Below, in pieces: positions 1-7,574 of a stretch of DNA of 12,740 nt. Source of the stretch: Alphaproteobacteria bacterium (GTDB lineage: Bacteria > Pseudomonadota > Alphaproteobacteria > GCA-2731375); the NCBI GenBank assembly GCA_028281075.1, contig JANQKO010000322.1:1-12740 (forward strand), given 5' to 3'. The first letter of the stretch is position 1. The number at the start of each line of letters is the position of its first letter. A program made the translations under genes and the position numbers. Below the pieces are notes generated by a model, which saw nothing but the letters and a program-made list of their open reading frames with translations, searched no databases and was not told the DNA's origin.

Positions 1-2083
1 CCGGCAGGTTGGGCACCGGCTTCTCCGGCGGCTGGTAGCCGTCGGCGAGCGCCAGCGCCTTGGCCTTGGCATCGGCCAGCAGGCGGTCACGATTCATGCT
101 GACGTCGTCGCCCGGCCGCAGGAACATGAGATCCCGCGATTCCGCCGCCGAGGTGCCGACCTTGGCCGTGCTGATGGTCTCGAAGGCCTGGGCGATCGCC
201 GGCATCGGCCCGCCGGGCCGTTTCTTGTTGGCGGTGCAGCGGAGCAGCAGCTCCTTGGTGCCGCCGCCGGCCGGAATGACGCCGACGCCGACCTCGACCA
301 GGCCCATATAGCTCTCGCCGTGCGCCTGCACCGCGTCCGAATGCAGCGCGATCTCGCAACCGCCGCCGAGCGCCATGCCGGCGACAGCGCTCACCACCGG
401 GAAGGGCGCGTATTTCAGGCCGATCAGCGCGCTCTGCAGGGCGCCGACCGACTGGTCGATGACCGGCCACATGGCCGCGTTGGCGGCGAACAAGGCGACG
501 CCGATATTGGCGCCGACCGAGAAGTTGTCGTAGTCGCCGCCGATGATCAGGGCCTTGTAGCCCTTTTTGTCGAGCTTCGCGGCCTGGCCGATCATCGCCA
601 CCGTGCCCTCGTCGATGGAATTCATCTTCGAGTGCAGCTCCAGGCAGGCGACGCCGTCGCCGACGTCCCAGAGGCTGGCCGAGCCGTTGCGCGCGATCGG
701 CTTCTGCCCGCGCTTCTTGTCGGCGAGCTTCCAGGCATCGTCCGGCACGGCGATCTCGGCATAGTCGGCCGCCGTGGTCAGGTGATGGGCGCCGCCGTCG
801 TCCTGCTTGTAGAGCGGCCGGTCGCCGGCGTTGGCGATCAGTGCCGGCACCGGCAGCCCGTCGGCGGCCAGGCGCTCGGCGAACCACTTGGTGCCGAGCT
901 GGTCGATCTGCTCGAACGGCCCGTGCTTCCAGGCATAGCCCGCCTTCATGGCCCGGTCGACGGCGACGATATCATCGGAGATCTCCGGCACCAGCGAGGC
1001 GGCGTAGCTCAGCACCCTGGACAGCACCGCCCAGGCGTATTCGCCGCCCTTGTCGGGATGCTCGGCGAGCGCCCGCAGGCCCTTCCTGCCGGCCCTGGCG
1101 CTGTCGAGGCGGGCCTTCACCGACGGGCGATAATCGCGGGTTTCAAGATCCAGCGCTTCCTTCACCGACTTGCCATCGGCATCCTTACGGCGCCGGTAGA
1201 AGCCGCCGCCGCCCTTGCGGCCGGTGCGGCCCTTCGCGATCATGTCGGCGATCAACGCCGGTAGCGGCCCGTCGGCGTCGAAGGCCCGCACGAAGGCGTC
1301 GTCCTCGGGCAGCAGCCGCAGCATGCTGGCATTGATATGCGGGGCCAGGTCGATGCCGGTCAGGTCGCCGAGGCCGAAGATGCCGGTCTTCGGAATGCCC
1401 ATGGGCCGGCCGACGATTGCGTCCGCCTCCTCGACGGCGAGGCCGAGGCGCATCGCCTCCGACATCGCCACGTAGCTCCAGTAGATGCCGATGCGATTGG
1501 CGATGAAGCCGGGCGTGTCCTTGCAGACGACGACGTCCTTGCCCAGCTTGACGTCGCCGAACCGCGAGAGCGCGTCGAGCGCGTCGGCCCGCGTCGCCGC
1601 GCCCGCGACCAGCTCCAACAGGCGCATATAGCGCGGCGGGTTGAAGAAGTGGGTGACGGCGAAGTCCTTCGCGAACCGTTCTGGCAGGCCGTCGACCAGG
1701 TCCTGCAGCGGGATCGTCGAGGTGTTCGAGGTGACGATGGAGCCGTCTTTCCGTACCTTCTCGATCTCGCCATAGACCTTGTGCTTGACGTCGAGGTCTT
1801 CCAGCACGGCCTCGACGATCCAGTCGGCGTCCGCCAACTGGTCGAGATCGTCCTCCAGGTTGCCGGCCGTCACGAGGCGCGCGTTCTTCTTGTGCATGAA
1901 CGGCGCCGGCTTCTGCTTCAGCATGCGCTCGACCGCGCCCTTGGCGAGCATGCTGCGGTCGTTGGCGCCGTCCGGCACGATGTCGAGCAGTACGACCGGC
2001 ACACCGGCATTGGCGACGTGGGCGGCGATGCCGCTGCCCATGACGCCGGCGCCGAGCACGGCGACCTTGTTGATCTCGGTCAT
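1..2083 (-). CDS. fadN: 3-hydroxyacyl-CoA dehydrogenase / enoyl-CoA hydratase, FadN-type (3' end beyond window)
   Basis: Bifunctional beta-oxidation enzyme: hydrates trans-2-enoyl-CoA and oxidises 3-hydroxyacyl-CoA with NAD+ in the cytosol. The reading frame is open from the ATG at 2083 to the left edge, so 694 residues are visible without a stop; FadN-type proteins are slightly under 800 aa, so a modest C-terminal piece is missing. The dehydrogenase comes first: Rossmann motif G11-A-G13-V-M-G16, catalytic pair His145 (in THFFNPP) and Glu157 with the usual spacing of 12, and the conserved TPGFIANRIG segment near residue 190. The crotonase-like hydratase follows from about residue 465, with GGGCE (Glu577) and a second catalytic Glu597, 20 residues apart as in classical hydratases. 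This order is that of Bacillus FadN, opposite to E. coli FadB. A GGAGG site at 2095-2091, seven bases before the ATG and inside the thiolase end, plus the TGATG overlap, indicates translational coupling. All expected catalytic residues are present. Confidence 0.94.
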   Translation of the reverse strand, partial: MTEINKVAVLGAGVMGSGIAAHVANAGVPVVLLDIVPDGANDRSMLAKGAVERMLKQKPAPFMHKKNARLVTAGNLEDDLDQLADADWIVEAVLEDLDVKHKVYGEIEKVRKDGSIVTSNTSTIPLQDLVDGLPERFAKDFAVTHFFNPPRYMRLLELVAGAATRADALDALSRFGDVKLGKDVVVCKDTPGFIANRIGIYWSYVAMSEAMRLGLAVEEADAIVGRPMGIPKTGIFGLGDLTGIDLAPHINASMLRLLPEDDAFVRAFDADGPLPALIADMIAKGRTGRKGGGGFYRRRKDADGKSVKEALDLETRDYRPSVKARLDSARAGRKGLRALAEHPDKGGEYAWAVLSRVLSYAASLVPEISDDIVAVDRAMKAGYAWKHGPFEQIDQLGTKWFAERLAADGLPVPALIANAGDRPLYKQDDGGAHHLTTAADYAEIAVPDDAWKLADKKRGQKPIARNGSASLWDVGDGVACLELHSKMNSIDEGTVAMIGQAAKLDKKGYKALIIGGDYDNFSVGANIGVALFAANAAMWPVIDQSVGALQSALIGLKYAPFPVVSAVAGMALGGGCEIALHSDAVQAHGESYMGLVEVGVGVIPAGGGTKELLLRCTANKKRPGGPMPAIAQAFETISTAKVGTSAAESRDLMFLRPGDDVSMNRDRLLADAKAKALALADGYQPPEKPVPNLP

Positions 2084-3219
2084 CAGCAGGCCTCCAGCAC
2101 GGTGGCGATGCCCTGGCCGCCGCCGATGCACTGCGTCGCCAGGCCAAACTGCTTGCCCTCGCGCCGCAGCCACGCCGCGGTCTTGCCGGTGATGCGGGCG
2201 CCGGTGGCGCCGAGCGGATGGCCCATGGCGAGCGCGCCGCCGTCGAGGTTGATCCTGGCCTCGTCCATGCCGGCCTCGCGGATCACGGCGATGGCCTGGG
2301 CCGAGAAGGCCTCGTTCAGCTCGATCACGTCGACGTCGCCGACCTGCAGGCCGGCGCGCTCCAACGCCTTATTCGTGGCCGGCACCGGGCCGATGCCCAT
2401 GATCTCGGGCGCGCAGCCGGCGACCGCGATGCCCTTCAGCCGCGCCAGCTTGGTCAGGCCGTTGGCATCGGCATAGTCTTCCGAACAGACCAGCGTCGCG
2501 GACGCCCCATCGGTCAGCGGCGACGAGGTGCCGGCCGTCACCGAGCCGTCCTTGTCGAAGGCCGGATCGAGGCTGCCGAGGCTCGCCTTGTCGGTGCCGG
2601 GGCGGATGCAGCCGTCGAGCTCGATGCGCGCATTGCCGTCGGTGATCGGCACGATCTCATCCGTGAACTTGCCGGCCTCCTGGGCGGCGGCGGCCTTGGC
2701 GTGGCTGTCGATCGCCATCTGCTCCTGGGCGTCGCGGCTGATGTCGTATTTCCTGGCCAGGTTCTCGGCCGTCATGCCCATGGAAATGTAGGCCTGCGGA
2801 TACTCCTGGTAGAGGCCTGGATGCGGCATCGGGTTGAAGCCGGTCATGGGGATGCGGGTCATGGACTCGATGCCGGCGCAAACGAAGACCTCGCCGGCAT
2901 TCATCTGAATGGCGCCCGCCGCCATGTGCACGGACTGCATGGAGGAACCGCAGAACCGGTTCACCGTGGTGCCGCCGACGGTCCGCGGCAGGCCGGCGAG
3001 GAAGCCGACCATGCGGGCGACGTTCAGGCCCTGCTCGCCTTCCGGAAAGGCGCAGCCCATGATCAAGTCCTCGATATCGTCCTTGTCGACGCCGCTGCCG
3101 TCGACCATGGATTTCACCACCTGGGCCGCCATCTCGTCGGGCCGCACGCGGGCCAGCTCGCCCCTCTTCGCGGGCGTGAAAGGCGAGCGGGCGTAGCCCG
3201 CGATCACTACGTTTCTCAT
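2083..3219 (-). CDS. fadA: acetyl-CoA C-acyltransferase (3-ketoacyl-CoA thiolase)
   Basis: Thiolase that cleaves 3-ketoacyl-CoA with CoA to acetyl-CoA and a shortened acyl-CoA, the last step of each beta-oxidation round. With the ATG at 3219 the protein is 378 aa, close to the usual 380-400. The nucleophile Cys90 lies in VNRFCGSSMQ, a form typical of degradative (FadA-like) thiolases rather than the CGSG biosynthetic type. NEAF starts at 302, the catalytic His334 sits in GGALAMGHPLGATG, and the second Cys364 is in QCIGGGQG. The frame stays open 30 codons further upstream to 3309, but that extension overlaps the end of the reductase gene and is low-complexity, while the family begins at MRNVVIAG, so 3219 is chosen. 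The gene starts 40 bases after the reductase stop and shares TGATG with the next gene, so the three genes are probably one operon. It most likely acts with the FadN-type enzyme as the thiolase partner. Confidence 0.95.
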   Translation of the reverse strand: MRNVVIAGYARSPFTPAKRGELARVRPDEMAAQVVKSMVDGSGVDKDDIEDLIMGCAFPEGEQGLNVARMVGFLAGLPRTVGGTTVNRFCGSSMQSVHMAAGAIQMNAGEVFVCAGIESMTRIPMTGFNPMPHPGLYQEYPQAYISMGMTAENLARKYDISRDAQEQMAIDSHAKAAAAQEAGKFTDEIVPITDGNARIELDGCIRPGTDKASLGSLDPAFDKDGSVTAGTSSPLTDGASATLVCSEDYADANGLTKLARLKGIAVAGCAPEIMGIGPVPATNKALERAGLQVGDVDVIELNEAFSAQAIAVIREAGMDEARINLDGGALAMGHPLGATGARITGKTAAWLRREGKQFGLATQCIGGGQGIATVLEAC

Positions 3220-3259
3220 CGTTCTCGGTTCCGTTCGTTTTCCGTGTTCGTTGCGCGCC

Positions 3260-5293
3260 TCAGGCGGCGGCGGCCAACCGGGCGGCCTGGTCGATGGCGC
3301 GTTCGGCATCCAGCTCGGCGGCCTTGTCGGCGCCGCCGATCAGGTGCACCGTCATGCCGCCGGCGACCAGGTCGTCGTACAAATCGCGCAGGCTCTCCTG
3401 CCCGGCACAGATCACCACATTGTCCACCGGCAGCAGCCTTTCAACGCCGTCGACGGCGATGGTGAGCCCATCGTCATCGATGCGGCGGTAGTCGACGCCG
3501 CCGATCATCTCGACGCCCTTCAATTGCAGCGCGGCGCGGATGGCCCAGCCCGTGGACTTGCCGAGACCGGCGCCGAGCCGTGTGGTCTTGCGCTGTAGCA
3601 GATAGATTTGACGCGCCGATGTCATCTGCGGGCCGTCGGCGCGCAGCCCGCCACCGTCGGCCAGGGCCGGATCGACGCCCCAGTCCTCGAGGAACGCGTC
3701 GATGTCGGGCGCGGCCGGATCGCCCGGCCCCTCGGCATGGGTCAGGAACTCGGCGACGTCGAAGCCGATGCCGCCGGCGCCGACGATGGCGACGCGGTCG
3801 CCGACCGTCACGCGGCCCAGCAGCACGTCGACATAGGACACGGCCTTGGCATGGTCGATGCCGTCGATACCGGGCCGGCGCGGCGTCACGCCCGTCGCCA
3901 GCACGACCTCGTCATAACCGCCCGCCAGCAGGTCAGCGGCCGTCGCCGATGTGTTCAGGCGCAGGTCGATGTTCATGAGCTCGATCCGCCGGCGGTAATA
4001 GCGGATGGTCTCGCCGTAATCCTCCTTGCCGGGGATCGCCATCGCCATGTTGAACTGGCCGCCGATGCGGTCGCTGGCCTCGAACAGCGTGACCGCGTGG
4101 CCCCGCTCGGCCGCGAAGGTGGCGTAGGCCAGACCGCCCGGGCCGGCGCCGACCACGGCGAGCCGCTTCGGCGCCGCCGCGGGCGAGGCATCGAATTCGT
4201 CCTCGCGGCAGGCGCGCGGGTTGACCATGCAGGTGGCGACACGGCCGGTGAAGATGTGGTCGAGGCAGGCCTGGTTGCAGGCGATGCAGGTGTTGATCTC
4301 GTCGGCCCGGTCTTCGGCCGCTTTCCGCACGAACTCGGGATCGGCCAGGAACGGCCGCGCCATCGACACCATGTCGGCATGGCCCTCGGCGATCAGCATT
4401 TCGCCCTGTTCGGGATTGTTGATGCGGTTCGACGTCACCAGCGGCACGCCGATCTCGGCCTTCAGGCGTTGCGTCGTCCAGGTGAAGGCGCCGCGCGGCA
4501 CCATGTGGGCGATGGTGGGCACGCGCGCCTCGTGCCAGCCGATGCCGGTATTGATGATGTCGGCGCCGGCGGCCTCGACGGCCTTCGCCAGGCGCACGGT
4601 CTCGTCCCAGGTCGTGCCGCCCTCGACCAGGTCCAGAAGCGACGTGCGGTACATGATGATGAAGTCGCGCCCGACTTTCCGGCGCGTCCGGCGCACGACC
4701 TCGATCGGAAAGCGTATGCGGTTCTCGAAGGAACCGCCCCAGTCGTCCGCGCGCAGGTTGGTGCGCGGCGTCACGAACTGGGTAATGAGATAACCTTCCG
4801 AGCCCATGATCTCGACGCCGTCATAGCCGGCCTCGCGCGCGGTGGCGGCGCAATCGGCGAAGTCGTCGAGGGTGCGTTCGATCTCGGCAGGCGTCAGCGC
4901 CCGCGGCGTGAACTTGTTGATCGGTGCCTTCACCGCCGACGGCGCCACCAGGTCCGCGTGCTGGGCATACCGGCCGGCATGCAGGATCTGCAGCAGGATC
5001 TTGCCGCCGGCCGCGTGCACGGCGCGCGTGATCAGGGCATGTCCCTCGCCGGACCCGGCCTCCAGCTTCTCCTCGGCCAGGCCCAGGCGCCCGGCCGGGT
5101 TCGGCGCGAAGCCGCCGGTCACCATCAGGCCGGCCTGCCCCCGGGCGCGCTCGGCATAGAACGCGGCCAGCCGCGCGGCGCCGCCATCGGCCTCTTCCAG
5201 GCCGGTATGCATCGAACCCATCAGGACCCGGTTCTTCAGCCTGGTGAAACCGAGATCGAGCGGCGCCAGCAGGTGCGGATAAGCGGCGGACAT
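3260..5293 (-). CDS. fadH: NADPH-dependent 2,4-dienoyl-CoA reductase (FadH)
   Basis: Iron-sulfur flavoenzyme that reduces 2,4-dienoyl-CoA with NADPH so that unsaturated fatty acids can complete beta-oxidation. The 677-aa product has an N-terminal old-yellow-enzyme-type FMN barrel (about 1-330), a 4Fe-4S cluster and C-terminal FAD and NADPH domains. Visible active-site residues are Tyr168 (GSEGYLI) and His254 (GIGWHEAR). Cluster cysteines are 336, 339, 343 and 355 (CIACNQAC then C-MVNPRAC). The FAD motif is VVGAGPGGLA from about 381 and the NADP motif is IVGAGGIGFD. All these positions are two higher than the E. coli FadH residues as remembered, which supports the start at 5293, where MSAAYPHLLAPLDLG matches the E. 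coli N-terminus. An AGGGA lies 12 bases upstream. An alternative ATG at 5317 would add 8 residues and has GGGGA only two bases away. The gene lies about 100 bases after the MerR-type regulator and 40 bases before the thiolase. Confidence 0.95.
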   Translation of the reverse strand: MSAAYPHLLAPLDLGFTRLKNRVLMGSMHTGLEEADGGAARLAAFYAERARGQAGLMVTGGFAPNPAGRLGLAEEKLEAGSGEGHALITRAVHAAGGKILLQILHAGRYAQHADLVAPSAVKAPINKFTPRALTPAEIERTLDDFADCAATAREAGYDGVEIMGSEGYLITQFVTPRTNLRADDWGGSFENRIRFPIEVVRRTRRKVGRDFIIMYRTSLLDLVEGGTTWDETVRLAKAVEAAGADIINTGIGWHEARVPTIAHMVPRGAFTWTTQRLKAEIGVPLVTSNRINNPEQGEMLIAEGHADMVSMARPFLADPEFVRKAAEDRADEINTCIACNQACLDHIFTGRVATCMVNPRACREDEFDASPAAAPKRLAVVGAGPGGLAYATFAAERGHAVTLFEASDRIGGQFNMAMAIPGKEDYGETIRYYRRRIELMNIDLRLNTSATAADLLAGGYDEVVLATGVTPRRPGIDGIDHAKAVSYVDVLLGRVTVGDRVAIVGAGGIGFDVAEFLTHAEGPGDPAAPDIDAFLEDWGVDPALADGGGLRADGPQMTSARQIYLLQRKTTRLGAGLGKSTGWAIRAALQLKGVEMIGGVDYRRIDDDGLTIAVDGVERLLPVDNVVICAGQESLRDLYDDLVAGGMTVHLIGGADKAAELDAERAIDQAARLAAAA

Positions 5294-5347
5294 CGCGGCG
5301 ATCGTTCCCTCTGACATTTCCCCGATGACGGAATTCAGGCTAGCATG

Positions 5348-5367
5348 GCCGCCGGTCAGCCGGCGGC
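5348..5367. repeat. GC-rich hairpin between regulator and fadH
   Basis: A perfect 8-bp inverted repeat, GCCGCCGG (5348-5355) and CCGGCGGC (5360-5367), is separated by a 4-base loop. No T-run follows on either strand, so it is not a standard intrinsic terminator. Lying in the gap between the regulator stop (5396) and fadH, it could attenuate or stabilise a shared transcript; that role is inference. Confidence 0.5.
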
Positions 5368-5395
5368 GTGAATATGCGCGCGCATCGAACCGGCT

Positions 5396-5830
5396 TCATA
5401 TCTCATCGACCGCCACCCCCTTGCGCGCCAGCACGGCCTCGATCTGGCCACAGCCGGTGGTCAGCTCGGCGATCGCGTCGTCGATGTCGCGGCGCTGCGC
5501 CTCCAGGCTGACGATTCGTTCTCGGCTCTTGCGCAACATGGTACGCAACTGCTCGACTTGGCCGTCGCCGATGTCGTAGAGGTCCAGCATCTCGCGGATG
5601 TCGGCCAGGCTGAAGCCGAGCCGCTTGCCGCGCAGGATCAGCAGCAACCGCGCCCGGTCCCGGCGGCTGTAGACACGGTTCATGCCGTTGCGCCGGGGTT
5701 GGATCAGTTCCTTGTCCTCGTAGAACCGGATCGTCCGCGGCGTGATGCCGAATTCCTCGGAAAGCTCTGTAATCGTGTAGGTTTCGGTCTTCGGCGGCGC
5801 CACGATATGATGGGCTTGCGTTATCGACAT
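5396..5830 (-). CDS. MerR-family transcriptional regulator, LiuR-like
   Basis: DNA-binding regulator of 144 aa. The N-terminal MerR helix-turn-helix begins at TYTITELSEEFGITPRTIRFYE (about 18-38). The wing and second helices follow (RVYSRRDRARLLLILRGKRLGFSLADIREMLDLYD, about 52-86), then a coiled coil to about 135 used for dimerisation. The RVYS-RDR-RL-LILRGKRLGFSL pattern is that of LiuR, the MerR-family regulator of branched-chain amino acid and acyl-CoA catabolism genes in proteobacteria; this assignment is from memory of the family. There is no C-terminal metal-binding cysteine cluster (only Cys128), so metal sensing is unlikely; an acyl-CoA ligand would fit the context. The frame extends to 5902, but that extension is the promoter, so the ATG at 5830 is chosen; it has no strong ribosome site (AGGA lies about 17 bases away). 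It is followed on the same strand by fadH, the thiolase and the FadN-type gene, which it probably controls. Confidence 0.9.
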   Translation of the reverse strand: MSITQAHHIVAPPKTETYTITELSEEFGITPRTIRFYEDKELIQPRRNGMNRVYSRRDRARLLLILRGKRLGFSLADIREMLDLYDIGDGQVEQLRTMLRKSRERIVSLEAQRRDIDDAIAELTTGCGQIEAVLARKGVAVDEI

Positions 5831-5869
5831 GAATTGACGTTCGCTTTTCCTGTCGCGTCGATGGATGGA

Positions 5870-5898
5870 ACTATACTTTACGTTTACGTCAACGTCAA
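5870..5898 (-). promoter_or_regulatory. sigma70-type promoter of the MerR-family regulator
   Basis: On the minus strand TTGACG (5898-5893) is followed after exactly 17 bases by TATAGT (5875-5870), close to the sigma70 consensus TTGACA-17-TATAAT. Transcription would begin near 5863, about 30 bases before the regulator ATG at 5830. A second TTGACG (5892-5887) is too close to the -10 to serve as its -35. Confidence 0.75.
5877..5898. promoter_or_regulatory. 22-bp ACGT-rich palindrome, candidate operator of the MerR-family regulator
   Basis: The two 11-base halves are TTTACGTTTAC (5877-5887) and GTCAACGTCAA (5888-5898). They are inverted copies with two mismatches, in which each A of the ideal right half is replaced by C. 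ACG recurs every 6 bases. The palindrome fills the promoter spacer and the -35, the classical MerR-family position. The 17-bp spacer is normal rather than stretched, which suggests repression (autoregulation) rather than activation by DNA twisting. LiuR sites are, as remembered, of this GTAAACG palindrome type. Confidence 0.7.
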
Positions 5899-5954
5899 CC
5901 ACCGGACATCCGACACCGATCCGGCGGCACCGCGGCCAGGATGTCCCGTCGCGT

Positions 5955-5972
5955 GGTAAACCGCCGGTAAAC
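5955..5972. repeat. tandem GGTAAAC direct repeat at 11-bp spacing
   Basis: GGTAAAC occurs at 5955-5961 and again at 5966-5972, start to start 11 bases, about one helical turn. It lies about 90 bases upstream of the outer-membrane protein gene at 6061. The second copy continues as GTAAACG, the same core found in the palindrome at 5877-5898. It could be a binding site for a protein gripping one face of the helix; no function is shown by the sequence alone. Confidence 0.4.
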
Positions 5973-6046
5973 GCTTATGAAATCTCTTTATGGGACAAGC
6001 TCTTTCCGCTAGCTTCCTCGCGCAATGACGTAAGGTTACCGTGCAA

Positions 6047-6055
6047 AAGGGGGGA
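6047..6055 (+). promoter_or_regulatory. ribosome binding site deciding the GTG start at 6061
   Basis: AAGGGGGGA ends five bases before the GTG at 6061, a strong Shine-Dalgarno match at good spacing. It supports GTG as the start although there are internal ATG codons in frame soon after. The site contains a run of six G. Confidence 0.75.
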
Positions 6056-6060
6056 CGTTT

Positions 6061-7407
6061 GTGCCGAAACTGATGCACAGCAACGCTGTGGCGATGGTAT
6101 TTGCCGCGTTGGCGATATGTGCTGATTCGGCCGCCGCGCAGACGACGACACCACCACGGGTCGAAGAACAGTTCGATCGCGCTTTCCAGAACATGCTGTC
6201 CGATCCGGCGAATCTGGACAAGACCTTCCGCTATGCCGAAATCGCCATTCAGGCCGGCGACTACGAAGCCGCGATCACGGCGCTGGAACGCATGCTGCTG
6301 TTCAATCCGGACCTGCCGCGCGTGCGCCTGGAACTGGGCGTGCTCTATTTCCGGCTCGAATCCTATGCCATCGCGCGGGCCTATCTGACCCGGGCCGTCG
6401 AAGGCGACAGCGTCCCCGACGACGTACGCGCCCGGGTCGCGGTGTTCCTGGAGGAAATCGACAAGCGCACCAGCAAGCATCGCTTCAGCGGCTCGATCTA
6501 TGCCGGCGCCCGCTACCAGGACAACGCCAACTCGGCGCCGGAACGGCCCGAGATCACGGTGCTCGGCCTGCCGGCCATCCTGCCCGGCGACTTCACCCGC
6601 AAGAACGACCTCAACGCCTTCGGCTCCGGCTCGCTGACCTATCGCTACGATCCGCAGCGGCAGGACGACTACGTGTTCGAGGCCGACGGCCTGGTCTACG
6701 CGGCGAAGCACACCTCGCAGCAGCAGCTCGACCTGATCTTCACCGAGATCAAGCTCGGCCCGCGCGGGCCGTTCTCGCCGGACCTGGTCGACGACACGGA
6801 ATGGCGGCCCTATATCTTCGGCGAGCAGGTCTGGCTGGAGGACTCGCCCTATTTCTACGCCTTCGGTCTGGGCTTCAACTTCTCCCGCCAGTTCACGGCC
6901 GCCTTCGCCGCCGAGCTCAACCTGGAGCACCGCGTGCAGGAGTTCAGGGAAAGCGATTCGCGCCCGACGGCCGACGATCAGGACGGCCACGAGGACGAGG
7001 CACGGGTCGACCTGCGCTATCAGGTCGGCGACGGCATGTTCCTGAGCGGCGCCAGCTCGATCAAGGTCGAGGACGCCGAGGAGAGCCTGCACTCGAACCG
7101 CGAGTTCCAGTTCACGCTGGGCTATACGCAGAGCTACGGCGCGCCCTTCAAGCTGACCAGCCGGCCCTGGACCTCGTCGGTGAACGGGACCTTCATCTAC
7201 ACCAAGTATTTCGCGCCCGACACGACGGTCGACCCCGACCGCAACCGCAGCGAAGAGGAACGGCGTTTCAGCTTCCTGACCAGCGTGCCGGTCAATCGCG
7301 ACTGGTCGGTGATCGGCACCGTGCAGCGCACGATCGTCGATTCCAACTTCCGCAACTTCTCCTACAACAACACCGCCTTCACCATCGGCGCCTCGCGGCG
7401 GTTCTAG
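6061..7407 (+). CDS. exported TPR plus outer-membrane beta-barrel protein, Slam-like
   Basis: Predicted outer-membrane protein of 448 aa. A signal peptide covers residues 1-26 (hydrophobic core AVAMVFAALAICA, cleavage likely at AAA-Q27). Residues about 33-140 look like TPR helices: AGDYEAAITALERML, FNPDLPRVRLELGVLYFRLESYAIARAYL and a helix ending in FLEEIDKR. From about 145 the chain alternates in short amphipathic strands rich in Tyr, Phe and Arg, begins with SGSIYAGARYQDNANSAPE and ends in Phe, as expected of a BAM-inserted barrel. This TPR-then-barrel plan, with VRLELG and DNAN-AP signatures at the junction, resembles surface lipoprotein assembly modifiers (Slam, DUF560), which move lipoproteins to the cell surface. 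No substrate lipoprotein gene is adjacent in the window, so the substrate is unknown. Codon use matches the neighbours. An alternative is a general TPR porin of unknown cargo. The GTG start is chosen because of the strong ribosome site. Confidence 0.82.
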   Translation: MPKLMHSNAVAMVFAALAICADSAAAQTTTPPRVEEQFDRAFQNMLSDPANLDKTFRYAEIAIQAGDYEAAITALERMLLFNPDLPRVRLELGVLYFRLESYAIARAYLTRAVEGDSVPDDVRARVAVFLEEIDKRTSKHRFSGSIYAGARYQDNANSAPERPEITVLGLPAILPGDFTRKNDLNAFGSGSLTYRYDPQRQDDYVFEADGLVYAAKHTSQQQLDLIFTEIKLGPRGPFSPDLVDDTEWRPYIFGEQVWLEDSPYFYAFGLGFNFSRQFTAAFAAELNLEHRVQEFRESDSRPTADDQDGHEDEARVDLRYQVGDGMFLSGASSIKVEDAEESLHSNREFQFTLGYTQSYGAPFKLTSRPWTSSVNGTFIYTKYFAPDTTVDPDRNRSEEERRFSFLTSVPVNRDWSVIGTVQRTIVDSNFRNFSYNNTAFTIGASRRF

Positions 7408-7431
7408 CCGGCGCCCCTGGAGCAAAAAGGG

Positions 7432-7533
7432 TTTAACCACGGAGGCACAGAGACACCGAGAACCAACCAGTTTGTTCGGCGCTGCGCGCCAACCAACTTT
7501 CTCTGTGCTCTTCGTGTCTCTGTGGTGAATAAA
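7432..7533. repeat. dispersed inverted-repeat element, ACCACGGAGGCACAGAG type
   Basis: The left arm (7432-7462, core CCACGGAGGCACAGAGA) and right arm (7499-7533, core TCTCTGTGGTGAATAAA) are imperfect inverted copies of about 30 bases with one or two small indels. The roughly 36-base centre holds a smaller GC hairpin (GGCGC at 7478-7482, GCGCC at 7486-7490). Arms of the form ACCACRGAGRCACAGAG recur, as I recall, in many unrelated bacterial genomes. No ORF lies inside. It occupies the first part of the 304-base gene-free stretch 7408-7711 and may form a long hairpin at the 3' end of the outer-membrane protein transcript. Confidence 0.7.
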
Positions 7534-7574
7534 TGCCGCGTTCAGCGCACGTACCGGCCTTGTCGACATGCCTC

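Noticed and set aside
3608..5314. 568-codon open frame on the plus strand
   Set aside because: It is antisense to fadH, whose active-site and cluster residues are all intact; the plus-strand translation resembles no protein family.
5831..5902. N-terminal 24-codon extension of the MerR-family regulator
   Set aside because: The extension coincides with the promoter and operator, and its translation is not part of the MerR fold.
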